From assembly GCF_024227715.1 (NCBI RefSeq), contig NZ_CP100448.1, positions 2,191,655-2,255,654 on the forward strand: DNA of 64,000 bases. The letters are read 5' to 3'. Numbering within the stretch: position 1 is the first letter of the stretch; every line of letters begins with the position of its first letter. The notes under the pieces were generated by a model that saw only the letters and a list, made by a program, of their open reading frames with translations, did no database searches and was not told where the DNA came from. This DNA comes from Halomarina litorea. Its GTDB lineage: Archaea > Halobacteriota > Halobacteria > Halobacteriales > Haloarculaceae. The position numbers were made by a program, and so were the translations under genes. This document shows, in pieces, positions 1 through 8,541 of the stretch.

Positions 1-530
1 GGGTACGTCTCCCACGAGACGGGTCGGGACTCCCAGACCGCCCGGTTGACGAGCCGCTCCAGTTCGATTAGCGTGTCGTCGTCGATGTCGGTGGGCGTCG
101 TGAAGTCCACGCGGACCTTCCCGCGGACGCTCGCGGGGCCGCCGTCGCCCGGGACGGGATCGGCGCCGATGCCGAACCCGCCGTAGCCGAGGTCGTCCAG
201 CAGTCGGCGGCCCGCGCCGTAGAGGACGTGACTCGCCGTGTGCGCCCGCATGCAGTAGGTGCGAAACCGCTGGTCGACGGCGCAGGCCACGGTCGAACCG
301 GGGTCGACCTCGCTCGCGTCCGCGTCGGGAGCGAGCGTGTGGACCACCCGGTCGTCGCGGTACTGGACGTCGACGACGGGGACGCCGCCGAGGACGCCCC
401 GGTCGGCGGGTTGGCCGCCGCCCTCGGGGTAGAAGTAAGTCGTGTCGAGGACCACCTCGCGGCCCTCCCGCGTCTCGACGGTGGCGTCGAAGTCGGTCCG
501 CTCCGGCTCTACCGCGGCGCGCGATGGCAT
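1..530 (-). CDS. alaX: Alanyl-tRNA editing protein AlaX, C-terminus beyond the left edge
   Basis: The reading frame starts at the ATG complementary to 528-530 and is still open at base 1, so the C-terminus is missing. The N-terminal part shows YFYPEGGGQPADRG, the glycine-rich block of AlaX and AlaRS editing domains, and about 50 residues later RAHTASHVL, the zinc-binding HxxxH motif of the same fold. Such proteins hydrolyse Ser- or Gly-charged tRNA-Ala. The family is clear; which AlaX subtype it is cannot be told from the fragment. Confidence 0.85.
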   Translation of the reverse strand, partial: MPSRAAVEPERTDFDATVETREGREVVLDTTYFYPEGGGQPADRGVLGGVPVVDVQYRDDRVVHTLAPDADASEVDPGSTVACAVDQRFRTYCMRAHTASHVLYGAGRRLLDDLGYGGFGIGADPVPGDGGPASVRGKVRVDFTTPTDIDDDTLIELERLVNRAVWESRPVSWETY

Positions 531-584
531 ACCACGAGCGTCGGCGGGCGGCCGGAAAGGTCGTTCGGGTTCGGCGACCCGTGA

Positions 585-1103
585 CTACTCGTCGGCGAGT
601 TCGACGTTCAGTCGCTCCTCCAGCGCGGTGATGAGTGACCCGCCGACGCCGGCGCTGGTCGCCCGGCCCTGTTCGACGGCGAGGACGTCGGCCTCGCGGA
701 CGCCGAGTTCGCCCGCCAGGTCGCCCGTGCTGAGGCCCGCGTCCTCGCGCGCCTCGGCGAGTCGGTCGCCGTAGCCCTTCACGAGGTACGGGAGCGGGTC
801 GTCCTCGTAGTCGCCGCCCTCGACCCAGCGGTCGGCGTCGCCCTTGCGGGCGTCGTCGAGGCGGGCCTGCGCGCGGACGGCTCTGAGCTTCCGGTCGCGT
901 TCCTCGCTGTGCTCGTCGTCCTGTCGGGAGCGACGCTCCCCGCCGCCGCCACCGCCGCCCTCGGCGTGTCGTCGGCACTCCGAACAGACCAGCAGCCGCG
1001 CCCCGGCCACGTTCGCTTCCTCCAGCGAGCGCCCCTCCGCACCGCAGAGTTCGCAGGAGTCGCTCTCGCCGGAGCTGACGCCGCCGGTCGAGTACTTCGC
1101 CAT
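585..1103 (-). CDS. Multiprotein bridging factor 1-type transcription factor
   Basis: The protein of 172 residues starts at MAKYSTGG; an in-frame ATG ten codons upstream is less likely because family members begin with this motif. The N-terminus carries a zinc ribbon with two CxxC pairs (CELC, CSEC), followed by a glycine-rich and charged linker. The C-terminal third is a Cro/C1-type helix-turn-helix (LAEAREDAGLSTGDLAGELG). This ribbon plus HTH order is that of archaeal MBF1, a general transcription coactivator. It is ordinary chromosomal content. Confidence 0.85.
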   Translation of the reverse strand: MAKYSTGGVSSGESDSCELCGAEGRSLEEANVAGARLLVCSECRRHAEGGGGGGGERRSRQDDEHSEERDRKLRAVRAQARLDDARKGDADRWVEGGDYEDDPLPYLVKGYGDRLAEAREDAGLSTGDLAGELGVREADVLAVEQGRATSAGVGGSLITALEERLNVELADE

Positions 1104-1260
1104 ACCCGTCGTACCGTACCGCGAGTATTTCAAACGTCCGCATGGTGACGTGTCGTCCCCGCCACGCCGCCACCCTCGTGTGGAACCGTCTCACTGCGGA
1201 GCGAAACGGAAGGGCTTTTAATAGCCCGCGGGGTACATTGGAGTGCGTACGACACAGCGT

Positions 1261-1345
1261 GCGTGGGTAGCCAAGCCAGGCCAACGGCGCAGCGTTGAGG
1301 GCGCTGTCCTGTAGAGGTCCGCCGGTTCAAATCCGGTCCCACGCA
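1261..1345 (+). tRNA. tRNA-Leu (anticodon GAG)
   Basis: The acceptor stem GCGTGGG (1261-1267) pairs with CCCACGC (1338-1344), with discriminator A at 1345. The anticodon stem CAGCG/CGCTG encloses loop TTGAGGG, giving anticodon GAG, and a long variable arm follows as expected for leucine tRNA. The T arm is CCGG-TTCAAAT-CCGG. A TATA-like CTTTTAATAG lies about 40 bases upstream at 1215-1224. The 3' end is partly duplicated 202 bases downstream. Confidence 0.93.
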
Positions 1346-1578
1346 CTGACGGCGGCACACCCGCCGTTCACGTGCAGGTGCTGATTAGGACAGCACCCAC
1401 GCATCATCCTTCACGAAGCCACCATCGACGAGCGATAGCTCCGTGCCACGTCGCACCCGGGGTCCGCCGGTGAGCAATCGGCTCGCCGATTGCGAACGTC
1501 GTCGCGAGCGAGCGCGAGCAACCGAGGTTCAAATCCGGTCCCACGTCGTTCACTGCGGGTGTCGCTAGGACAGCACCC
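1324..1578. repeat. Duplicated 3' end of tRNA-Leu with downstream hairpin (probable relic attachment site)
   Basis: The 20 bases at 1324-1343 (T arm and acceptor end of tRNA-Leu) recur exactly at 1526-1545. A second block, TAGGACAGCACCC, recurs at 1386-1398 and 1566-1578, each forming the right arm of a hairpin. A duplicated tRNA 3' end is the usual footprint of an integrase acting at a tRNA gene. No gene lies between the copies, so this is either a relic of an excised element or a local tandem duplication. Confidence 0.6.
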
Positions 1579-1653
1579 GTACATCGTCCTTCGCGACGTA
1601 CCGACCCGGGAGCGACGGGTCCTCCGCAGTCTCCGGGTCCGGGGGCGGTCCAC

Positions 1654-2042
1654 TCAGCCGTCGGGACGGACGACGGCGTCGAACAGCGGCCCGAACACCG
1701 ACACCGTCCGGTCGCTCACCGCCTCGGGCGCGAGGCGGACGTAGGTGTCGACGCCCGCCGCCTCGAACTGACCGAGGAGGACGTTCAGGAACCGGTAGGC
1801 AGTCCGCTCGTCGACGTACTGGAGGAGGACGGTCAGCGAGTCGAAGATGGCGACGTCGCGTTCGTCGACGGAGCGGTCCGACACGAACGTCCCGGCGTGG
1901 ATTCCCATCCCCGTCAGGTCCTCCGGGGATGTGACCGTCTCCACCGACGCGTCCGCGGCGGCGACCCCGCCCGCCCGTCGTGGTCGGAGGTGAGAACCAG
2001 CGTTCTAGTAAATTCACTAACTTTGATATCATTGCCAATCAT
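1654..2042 (-). pseudogene. DUF7504-like gene split by a one-base frameshift
   Basis: The downstream frame (1944-1654) reads GTFVSDRSVDERDVAIFDSL and LQYVDERTAYRFLNVLLGQF, hallmarks of the haloarchaeal DUF7504 family. Upstream in another frame an ATG at 2042 opens MIGNDIKVSEFTRTLVLTSD, the expected beta strand before this core, with a TATA-like TTTTTACA about 28 bases before it. Adding one G to the G run near 1976 would join the two as a protein of about 129 residues. It could be a true decayed gene or a homopolymer sequencing error. Confidence 0.6.
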
Positions 2043-2201
2043 GACACTAAACCCACCATATCTGTAAAAAGCGCTGACCCAAATTGGGGCCGCGGGGCAG
2101 GAGGGGCGGCTCGGTCCCCTCCCGGTCGGAGCGGATGGGCCGACGACCGAACCGACGGGGCGAAGCGACAGGCCGATACCCCCGACGACCCTGTCCCCGG
2201 T

Positions 2202-2759
2202 ATGGAACGCATCGTCCGGCGGAACGTCCCCGCGCTGACGGGCGTGTTGTCCGTCGTCTCGCTGGCGCTCGTCTTCGGGGCCGTCCTCGGCTACGTCCCC
2301 ACCGAGTCCCTGCCCCGCTCCGAGGGGTTCATCGCCCTCATCCCGCACATCAACGCCGTCGTCAGCGCCCTCGCAATCGGCACTCTCCTGTTCGGGTGGC
2401 GCTCGATTCGCCGGGGGGCGGTCGACCGCCACCGCGCGGCGATGCTGGCGACGTTCGGCCTGTTCGTCGTCTTCCTCGCGCTCTACCTCTACCGAGTGAG
2501 CATCGAGGGACCGAGCGACTTCCCCGGCCCCGCGACGGTCTACCAGTTCGTCTACCTGCCGGTGCTCGCGATTCACGTCCTGCTGGCTATCGTCTGCATC
2601 CCGCTGCTGTACTACGTCCTCCTCTTGGCGGCGACGCACACTCCCGCCGAACTCCCGGCGACGAACCACAAGCGCGTGGGCCGCGTGGCCGCCTCCCTGT
2701 GGCTCGTGTCGTTCACGCTCGGCATCGTCGTCTACGCGATGCTGTATCTGGTGCACTGA
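2202..2759 (+). CDS. DUF420 family membrane protein
   Basis: The protein of 185 residues starts at MERIVRRNVPALTG and has five to six hydrophobic segments (LTGVLSVVSLALVFGAVLGY, INAVVSALAIGTLLFGW, MLATFGLFVVFLALYLY, VLAIHVLLAIVCIPLLYYVL and a last one near the C-terminus). Conserved histidines (IPHINA, AIHVLL, THTPAEL, TNHKRVGR) lie near helix ends as in DUF420 proteins, which are often found beside haem-copper oxidase genes. Function is unknown. It sits alone ahead of the cupin gene. Confidence 0.75.
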   Translation: MERIVRRNVPALTGVLSVVSLALVFGAVLGYVPTESLPRSEGFIALIPHINAVVSALAIGTLLFGWRSIRRGAVDRHRAAMLATFGLFVVFLALYLYRVSIEGPSDFPGPATVYQFVYLPVLAIHVLLAIVCIPLLYYVLLLAATHTPAELPATNHKRVGRVAASLWLVSFTLGIVVYAMLYLVH

Positions 2760-2797
2760 CGACGCGGTTATCCCCCGAGGTGACGTCGCAGTCACAC

Positions 2798-3244
2798 GTG
2801 AGCACACCGAGGGGCGTTGCGACTGCGGACCTGGAGTTGAGCGACGACTGGTACGAGGACGACCCGTCGGTTGCGTTCCGCGACAACTTCCCGTTGACCC
2901 ACGGGGTCCCGGGTGCAACCGACATCGCGTCGACCGCCCAGACCGTCGTCTACGCGGAAATCGACCCCGGGAAGGCCCTCGGAACGCACATCGATAGTAC
3001 CGAGGAACTCGTCGTCGTCCTCGACGGCGACGGCGAACTGACGGTCGCCGGCGAATCGGAACCCCTCTCGCGCGGCGGCCTGGCGCTCGTCCCCCCGATG
3101 GCTCCGCACGGCATCAGGAACGTGAGGCGGGAGGTCACACGCTTCGTCGCCGTCTTCCCGACGACCGACGTCACCACGACGTTCGACCGGCCGCTCCAGC
3201 CGTACGGCCAGCAGGTGTTCGCGACGGGGAATCCGGCGGCCTGA
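2798..3244 (+). CDS. Cupin-domain protein
   Basis: A GTG start 38 bases after the DUF420 stop gives 148 residues. The core has the two cupin motifs in degenerate form: GTHIDSTEELVVVLDGDGEL (with His and Glu of motif 1) and LVPPMAPHGIRNV (PxxxxH of motif 2). Single-domain cupins of this size bind a metal or small ligand; the substrate cannot be inferred. The GTG start is chosen because the first residues (MSTPRGVATADLELSDDW) look like a normal N-terminus. Confidence 0.7.
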   Translation: MSTPRGVATADLELSDDWYEDDPSVAFRDNFPLTHGVPGATDIASTAQTVVYAEIDPGKALGTHIDSTEELVVVLDGDGELTVAGESEPLSRGGLALVPPMAPHGIRNVRREVTRFVAVFPTTDVTTTFDRPLQPYGQQVFATGNPAA

Positions 3245-3300
3245 GCGGTCCCTGCGGGGAAGTGAGAACGCTTTTGCGTCGTCTGTCCGAGAGTCACCAC

Positions 3301-3615
3301 ATGGCAAACGACTGGCCCCACGACCCCGACTCCGACGAGGGGAGCGAGGGGATGCGGAAGTACGGTCTGGCCGTCCTCGCGAAGAAGATAAACGAGGAGG
3401 AGGACTTCCCGCTGAAGAAGGCCGACTACGTCGAGGAGTTCGGCGACCACCCCGTCCGCCTCAACTACGAGGAGGTCGTGAGCGTCCGCGACATCTTCGA
3501 GCACGTCGACCAGGAGGAGTTCGAGGACTTCCCGGACTTCCACGGCGCGGTCGGGCGGGCGATGCGGGAGGCCGGCCTCTGGGAGTTCCAGCCCGAGAAA
3601 GGCAGCCGGGCCTGA
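3301..3615 (+). CDS. Conserved haloarchaeal DUF5785-like protein
   Basis: The protein of 104 residues (MANDWPHDPDSDEGSEGMRKYGLAVL) is strongly acidic, has no membrane segment and ends with the helix AVGRAMREAGLWEFQ. It matches the short DUF5785 family that is nearly universal in haloarchaea. The role is not known. It is transcribed alone; a downstream gene starts 66 bases after its stop. Confidence 0.6.
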   Translation: MANDWPHDPDSDEGSEGMRKYGLAVLAKKINEEEDFPLKKADYVEEFGDHPVRLNYEEVVSVRDIFEHVDQEEFEDFPDFHGAVGRAMREAGLWEFQPEKGSRA

Positions 3616-3681
3616 GTTCCCCGGACGGACCTGTCCTCTGCGGGCAATACCTACTTGTCCCGCGGTGTGTAACAGGTACCC

Positions 3682-4014
3682 ATGGTACTTCGGCACGACC
3701 AGAACGCCCTCCCCGAGACGGTCGTCGACGAACTGCTCGCGGAGCCACGGCGACGGCTCCTCCTAGGGGTGCTCTACGACCGGGGTGAGCGGATGAGCGT
3801 GGCCGACCTCGGCCGCGAACTCGCCGTGGCGGGGACCGACCCGACGCCCGACGGTCGCCGCGAGATGCGCCGCGCCATCCGCGAGGACGACCTCCCGAAA
3901 CTGCTGGCGACGGACGTGGTGCGCTACGACTCGACGCTCGACGCCGTCTCCCTCTCCGGCGCCGCCCGGCAGTTCGAGGACCGACTGACGGAACTCGCCC
4001 GCGAGTTGCGCTGA
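3682..4014 (+). CDS. Winged-helix DUF7344-type regulator
   Basis: The 110-residue protein has the layout of the haloarchaeal DUF7344 family: an opening DELLAEPRRRLLLGVL helix, then MSVADLGRELAVAG as second helix, then RRAIREDDLPKLLATDVVRYD and LDAVSLS as recognition helix and wing. Members are putative DNA-binding proteins. No target can be read from the context. A second member lies at 60844-61182. Confidence 0.65.
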   Translation: MVLRHDQNALPETVVDELLAEPRRRLLLGVLYDRGERMSVADLGRELAVAGTDPTPDGRREMRRAIREDDLPKLLATDVVRYDSTLDAVSLSGAARQFEDRLTELARELR

Positions 4015-4024
4015 CCGATCCGAC

Positions 4025-4207
4025 TCAGGAGTGGTCCGTCACCGCGTCGTCCAGTTCGAACGTGACGCTCCGGAGTCGCGGGGCGAACGCCTCGTTGTCC
4101 GCCATGAACCGTTCGAGGTCCGCCAGCGTCAGCGTGCGATTCGACCCCGTCGCGGAGGTAGCGTCGAGCGTGAACCGGCGGGGGCGTTTCCGTGTCGTGG
4201 ATGACAT
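4025..4207 (-). CDS. Small haloarchaeal protein of unknown function
   Basis: A 60-residue protein (MSSTTRKRPRRFTLDATSAT) is read from an internal ATG; an upstream ATG would add 24 residues that look non-coding. The body TLTLADLERFMADNEAFAPR predicts one amphipathic helix followed by a strand (LRSVTFELDD). It converges with the preceding winged-helix gene, 10 bases away. No function was recognised. Confidence 0.45.
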   Translation of the reverse strand: MSSTTRKRPRRFTLDATSATGSNRTLTLADLERFMADNEAFAPRLRSVTFELDDAVTDHS

Positions 4208-4349
4208 ACGAGGAGACATCCCACCCGCGGCGATACCGCTTCCGTCTACGATAGTCGCTGGTCCGTGGTGACAGTTCACGTCGGCTCACCGATAGCACGG
4301 AGCGTCGAAAACCCGAAGAGGCATAGCGAGGGGCCGACTACCGCCCGCT

Positions 4350-5111
4350 GTGACGAACACGCAGGTCACCCTCGTCCAGATCGACAACTACGGGCCGTGG
4401 ACGGTGACCCCCGAGCCGAGACGGGAGGTCGACCTCCAGACGCTCCAGTCGCGCCTCTACGCCGACCTCTCCCAGTTGTTCGGCAACCGCGAGGGGTACG
4501 TCTTCTTCACCCGCTTCGACAACATGATCGCCGTCACGAACGGTCTCGACCGTGACGCACACGCGCTCGTTCAGGAGTCCGTGCGCAATCGCTATCCGGT
4601 GACGGTCAGTCTCTCGACGGCGGTGGGGCCGAACCCCGCCGAGGCCCTCGGCGTCGCGACCGACCAGTTACAGGACGCCGGGAGCGCACAGGACGGGTCC
4701 CGCCGCGAGATTCTCCGGGGGGCCACCCTCGCGGAGGCCGACCGGACCGACGAGGACGTCCAACTCGCGCACTTCGACGTCAACGACGCGACGGGCAAGT
4801 ACACCGACCGCCTCAACGAGTTCGACACGTTCATCCGCATCGAACAGGGCTACGCCGAACTGATGCGGTACATGCGACAGGCCCACGACGCCCTCTCGTT
4901 CTTCGTCGGGGGCGACAACATCATCGCGGTCTGTCCCGCCCTCGGCACCGGGGAGTACCAGGACGCCATCGACCACGTCCAGGAGACGGTGAACGTGGAG
5001 TTGAAGGTCGGCGTCGGGCACGCCCGGACCGCACAGAACGCCGGGATGGCCGCCAAGCACGCTCTCGAAGACTGCCGGGAGGACGGCACGAGCGTCGAAC
5101 TCGGCTGGTAA
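4350..5111 (+). CDS. arfA: GTP cyclohydrolase III (archaeal type)
   Basis: A GTG-started protein of 253 residues. It begins TQVTLVQIDNYGPWT and has two related halves, each ending in a GGDEF-like core: GYVFFTRFDNMIAVTN and LSFFVGGDNIIAVCP. The spacing and the FVGGDN motif are those of archaeal GTP cyclohydrolase III (MJ0145 type), which converts GTP to a formylamino-pyrimidine, the first step towards riboflavin and F420 in archaea. Length matches the family. It is a stand-alone gene. Confidence 0.88.
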   Translation: MTNTQVTLVQIDNYGPWTVTPEPRREVDLQTLQSRLYADLSQLFGNREGYVFFTRFDNMIAVTNGLDRDAHALVQESVRNRYPVTVSLSTAVGPNPAEALGVATDQLQDAGSAQDGSRREILRGATLAEADRTDEDVQLAHFDVNDATGKYTDRLNEFDTFIRIEQGYAELMRYMRQAHDALSFFVGGDNIIAVCPALGTGEYQDAIDHVQETVNVELKVGVGHARTAQNAGMAAKHALEDCREDGTSVELGW

Positions 5112-5328
5112 CCCGGCGATAGCAAGCCGTACAGTCGAGTTCCACGGTGGTGTGAAACCGGTCGACGGGACATCCAGACCGTCGTTCCGTTCACAGGTAC
5201 GGTCCGCTGGCAGCCCTGTGGTCGGCGTGGGGCCGACCCTGGCACGGTCCGTCTCGACACTACCCGCCCCGAGAGCTGTCAGTGGGGCGAGGCTGATACG
5301 TGAAATCCGCTTCGCCGTTTTGACTACC

Positions 5329-5336
5329 TTTATATG
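5329..5336 (+). promoter_or_regulatory. TATA box of the binding-protein gene
   Basis: The sequence CTTTATATG stands about 32 bases before the ATG at 5361 and is the only AT-rich spot in the 250-base gap after the GTP cyclohydrolase gene. GAGAAGGT directly before the ATG could act as a weak ribosome binding site. The remaining 217 bases of this gap hold nothing else recognisable. Confidence 0.5.
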
Positions 5337-5360
5337 TTCCTATTCGGATACTGAGAAGGT

Positions 5361-6689
5361 ATGCGACGTGACATCGACAGACGTGATTTCCTGAAGGGCG
5401 CGGGCGTCGCCGGGACGGTCCTTCTGGCCGGGTGTACGGGTGACGACGGCGGGAACGGTGGCGGGGGCGACAACGGCAGCGACCCCACCACGACCGGTGG
5501 CGGCGGGGGCAACCAGACCGACGGCGGGAGCGGTGGCGGCGGCAGTGCCGACCGGAGCGAACCCATCAAGGTTGGGACGCTCCTCCCGCTGACCGGTGAC
5601 CTCGGCGAACTCGGTGTCCCCATCAAGGACGGGGCCATCCTCCCCGTGAGCCAACTCAAGGGGGAGACGGACTTCACCATCGAGAACCAGGTGGAGGACA
5701 CGCAGACGGACCCGAACGCGGCCCAGTCCGCGGCCCAGTCGCTCGTCAACGCCGGCTACCCGGCGGTGACGGGCGCGGCGTCCTCGGGCGTCTCCACTCA
5801 GGTGTACGAGCAGGTGTTCATCCCGAACGGCATCGCCGCCTGTTCCCCGGCGAGCACCTCGCCGGCCATCACGGACCTGCAGGACAACGACCTCATCTTC
5901 CGGACGCCACCGACGGACGCCCTGCAGGGGCAGGTCCTCGCGCAGGTGGCGATGGACAAGGGCGTCGACAGCGCCGCGACGATGTTCGTCGCCAACGACT
6001 ACGGCCAGTTGCTCTCCGAGAGCTTCGCCTCCGCCTTCGAGGAGAAAGGCGGCACGGTGACCAACACCGTCTCCTTCCAGAAGGAGCAGTCGTCGTACAC
6101 CTCACGACTGGAGCAGACGCTCTCCGGCGACCCCGGACTGGTCGTCGTCATCGGCTACCCCGCGAGCGGGGTGCAGATATTCCGCGACTTCTACGCCAAC
6201 TTCAACCAGCCCGACCTGCCCATCCTCGTGACGGACGGTATGCGCGCGCCCGACCTCCCCTCGAACGTCGATAACGCCATGTCGAACGTGCAGGGGACCG
6301 CGCCGCTGGCCTCCGGGCCGGGGACGGAGTTCTTCAACCAGCAGTACCAGCAGGCCTACGGCACAGAGCCCGGCGTGTTCACCGCACAGGCCTACGACGC
6401 CACCGCGTGTCTCATCCTCGCGAACGCCGCCGCTGGCGAGAACAGCGGTGCGGCCATCGCCGAGCAGATGCGGACCATCGCGAACCCCGAGGGCACGGAG
6501 TACACCCCCGAGAACCTCGCCGACGCCGTCGCCGCGGCGGCCGCCGGGGAGGACATCAACTACCAGGGTGCCTCCAGCGCCGTCAGCTTCGACGAGGCCG
6601 GTGACCTCGAGGCCGCGACCTACGAACTGTTCGGCTTCACCGAGGGCGGCGGCATCGAGACCATCGAGGAGATACAGTTCGAAGCGTAG
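5361..6689 (+). CDS. Branched-chain amino-acid type ABC transporter substrate-binding lipoprotein
   Basis: The 442-residue protein opens with a twin-arginine plus lipobox signal (DRRDFLKGAGVAGTVLLAGC), so it is probably exported folded and lipid-anchored. A low-complexity Gly/Asp/Asn/Thr linker follows, as in many haloarchaeal lipoproteins. The mature part starts IKVGTLLPLTGDLGELGVP, the hallmark of the LivJ/LivK periplasmic-binding fold. The matching permease and ATPase genes lie downstream on the opposite strand, so the locus is convergent. The exact ligand (amino acid, urea or amide) cannot be read. Confidence 0.85.
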   Translation: MRRDIDRRDFLKGAGVAGTVLLAGCTGDDGGNGGGGDNGSDPTTTGGGGGNQTDGGSGGGGSADRSEPIKVGTLLPLTGDLGELGVPIKDGAILPVSQLKGETDFTIENQVEDTQTDPNAAQSAAQSLVNAGYPAVTGAASSGVSTQVYEQVFIPNGIAACSPASTSPAITDLQDNDLIFRTPPTDALQGQVLAQVAMDKGVDSAATMFVANDYGQLLSESFASAFEEKGGTVTNTVSFQKEQSSYTSRLEQTLSGDPGLVVVIGYPASGVQIFRDFYANFNQPDLPILVTDGMRAPDLPSNVDNAMSNVQGTAPLASGPGTEFFNQQYQQAYGTEPGVFTAQAYDATACLILANAAAGENSGAAIAEQMRTIANPEGTEYTPENLADAVAAAAAGEDINYQGASSAVSFDEAGDLEAATYELFGFTEGGGIETIEEIQFEA

Positions 6690-6868
6690 ACGCTCCACGA
6701 CCTCCGAGTTCTTTCGACGACCGCGACCCGACAGGGGAGCGGACGCCACGCCCGCCACGGCCATCCCCGGCGGTGCGGGCGTGAGAAGCGCGAGAAGTGT
6801 GCGTGAAGAGTACGAGACGTGTACGAGAGCGGTGCAGGTCGCGAGAGTGAGGGGGACTGAGACGAACC

Positions 6869-7648
6869 TTACCCGCCGAGGAACTCCTGGCGGACCTCCT
6901 GGTCGTTCAGGAGGACGCTCCCCTCGTCCATGAAGCGGTTGCTCCCGTTGACGAGGACGTAGCCGCGGTCACAGCGTCTGAGCGCCTCCTTCGCGTTCTG
7001 CTCGACCATGAGGATGGCCGTGCCGCTCTCGTTGATGGCGTCGATGCGGTCGAACATCTCGTCGACGAGGTCCGGCGCGAGCCCCGCCGAGGGTTCGTCG
7101 AGCATCAACAGTTGCGGGTCGAGCATCAGCGCCCGGCCCATCGCGAGCATCTGGCGCTGACCGCCCGAGAGCGTCCCCGCCTTCTGGCTCTGGCGTTCCT
7201 TCAGGATGGGGAAGCGCTCGAACACCTCCTCCAGTCGTTCGTCGGGGAAGTCGTCGAGGATGTACGCCCCCATCTCGAGGTTCTCGCGGACCGAGAGACC
7301 CGCGAAGACGTTCTCGTTCTGCGGGACGTAGCCCAGGCCGTGGTGGATGATCTCCTCGGGGTTCTTGCCGCCGATATCGTCGCCCGCGTAGGTGATGGAG
7401 CCACCCATGAACGTCGTCAGGCCGAAGACGGACTTCATCACGGTCGACTTACCGGCCCCGTTGGGCCCGACGATGGTGACGTACTCGCCGTCGAGGACGT
7501 CGAGGTTCACGTCCGAGAGCACCTGCAGGTCGCCGTAACCGGCGTCGATCCCGCGGACCGCGAGGAGACTCTCCTCCGTACCCTCCGGGAGCGTCGAGTC
7601 GGTACTGGCGGTGCGTGCCGTCCCCGACGCCGACTCCTCGGCGCTCAT
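6869..7648 (-). CDS. livF: ABC transporter ATP-binding protein LivF
   Basis: The protein of 259 residues has Walker A GPNGAGKST, signature LSGGQRQMLAMGRALM, Walker B LLMLDEPSAGL and the switch histidine region replaced by MVEQNA, the LivF variant. It begins four bases inside the end of livG, so it is the last gene of the livH-M-G-F operon. The N-terminal 25 residues are a Ser/Thr-rich tail. Confidence 0.9.
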   Translation of the reverse strand: MSAEESASGTARTASTDSTLPEGTEESLLAVRGIDAGYGDLQVLSDVNLDVLDGEYVTIVGPNGAGKSTVMKSVFGLTTFMGGSITYAGDDIGGKNPEEIIHHGLGYVPQNENVFAGLSVRENLEMGAYILDDFPDERLEEVFERFPILKERQSQKAGTLSGGQRQMLAMGRALMLDPQLLMLDEPSAGLAPDLVDEMFDRIDAINESGTAILMVEQNAKEALRRCDRGYVLVNGSNRFMDEGSVLLNDQEVRQEFLGG

Positions 7649-8541
7649 AGCGTCTCACCCAGGTAGGCGTCGATGACGCGGTCGTTGTTCCGGATGGCGT
7701 CGGCGTCGCCCTCGGCGAGCACCTTGCCCTGGTGCATGACGATGATGTGTTCGCAGTTGTTCATGATGACGTCCATGTCGTGTTCGACGAGCAGGAAGGT
7801 GAGTCCCTGTTCGCGCAGGTCGTGGATGCGTTCGAGCAGTTTGTGTTCGAGCGTCGGGTTGACCCCCGCGAGCGGTTCGTCCAGCAGAACCATCTCCGGT
7901 TCGGTCATCAGCACGCGGGCCATCTCCAGCAGTTTGCGCTGGCCGCCCGAGAGCGTTCCCGCCTCCACGCCCGCGAGGTGGTCGATCTCGAAGAACTCCA
8001 GGGTCTCCCAGGCCTTCTCGCGGGTGGCCTCCTCCTCCCCGACGACCTTCCCACGAAGGCCCGGCGTGACCGAGTGGATGAGGCGCTCGCCCGTCTGTCC
8101 GCGCGGCGCGAGCATCATGTTCTCGAGGACGGACATCTCCTCCAGTTCGCGCGCGATCTGGAAGGTGCGAACGAGTTGCCGGTTGGCGATCTGGTGCGGG
8201 CGCAGGCCCGTGATGTCCTCGCCGCGGAAGTAGACGTTGCCCGCGGTGGGCCGGTGGACGCCCGCGATGCAGTTGAAGGTCGTCGACTTCCCGGCCCCGT
8301 TCGGCCCGATGAGGCCGGTGAGCGACCCCTCCTCGACGGCGAACGTCGCCCCGTCGACGGCGGTGATGCCGCCGAACTCCTTGCGGAGGTTCTCGACGCG
8401 CAGGGGGAGGCCGCGCGGCGTGGTCTTGGCGGCCTCCTCGACTTCGGAGTCGGCCGTCTCCGCCTCCAGAACGTCCCCGTCGGAGGCGTCCACGTCCTCC
8501 GGGAGGTTCGTCTCGACGTTGGCGTCCTCGGCGTTACTCAT
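7645..8541 (-). CDS. livG: ABC transporter ATP-binding protein LivG
   Basis: The protein of 298 residues starts at MSNAEDANVETN; an ATG three codons earlier is also possible. Walker A is GPNGAGKSTTFNCIAG, the signature LSGGQRKLLEMARVLM, Walker B MVLLDEPLAGVNP, followed by LLVEHDMD. The LivG-specific long helical insert lies between Walker A and the signature. An acidic N-terminal extension of about 45 residues precedes the fold. Its start overlaps the end of livM. Confidence 0.9.
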   Translation of the reverse strand: MSNAEDANVETNLPEDVDASDGDVLEAETADSEVEEAAKTTPRGLPLRVENLRKEFGGITAVDGATFAVEEGSLTGLIGPNGAGKSTTFNCIAGVHRPTAGNVYFRGEDITGLRPHQIANRQLVRTFQIARELEEMSVLENMMLAPRGQTGERLIHSVTPGLRGKVVGEEEATREKAWETLEFFEIDHLAGVEAGTLSGGQRKLLEMARVLMTEPEMVLLDEPLAGVNPTLEHKLLERIHDLREQGLTFLLVEHDMDVIMNNCEHIIVMHQGKVLAEGDADAIRNNDRVIDAYLGETL

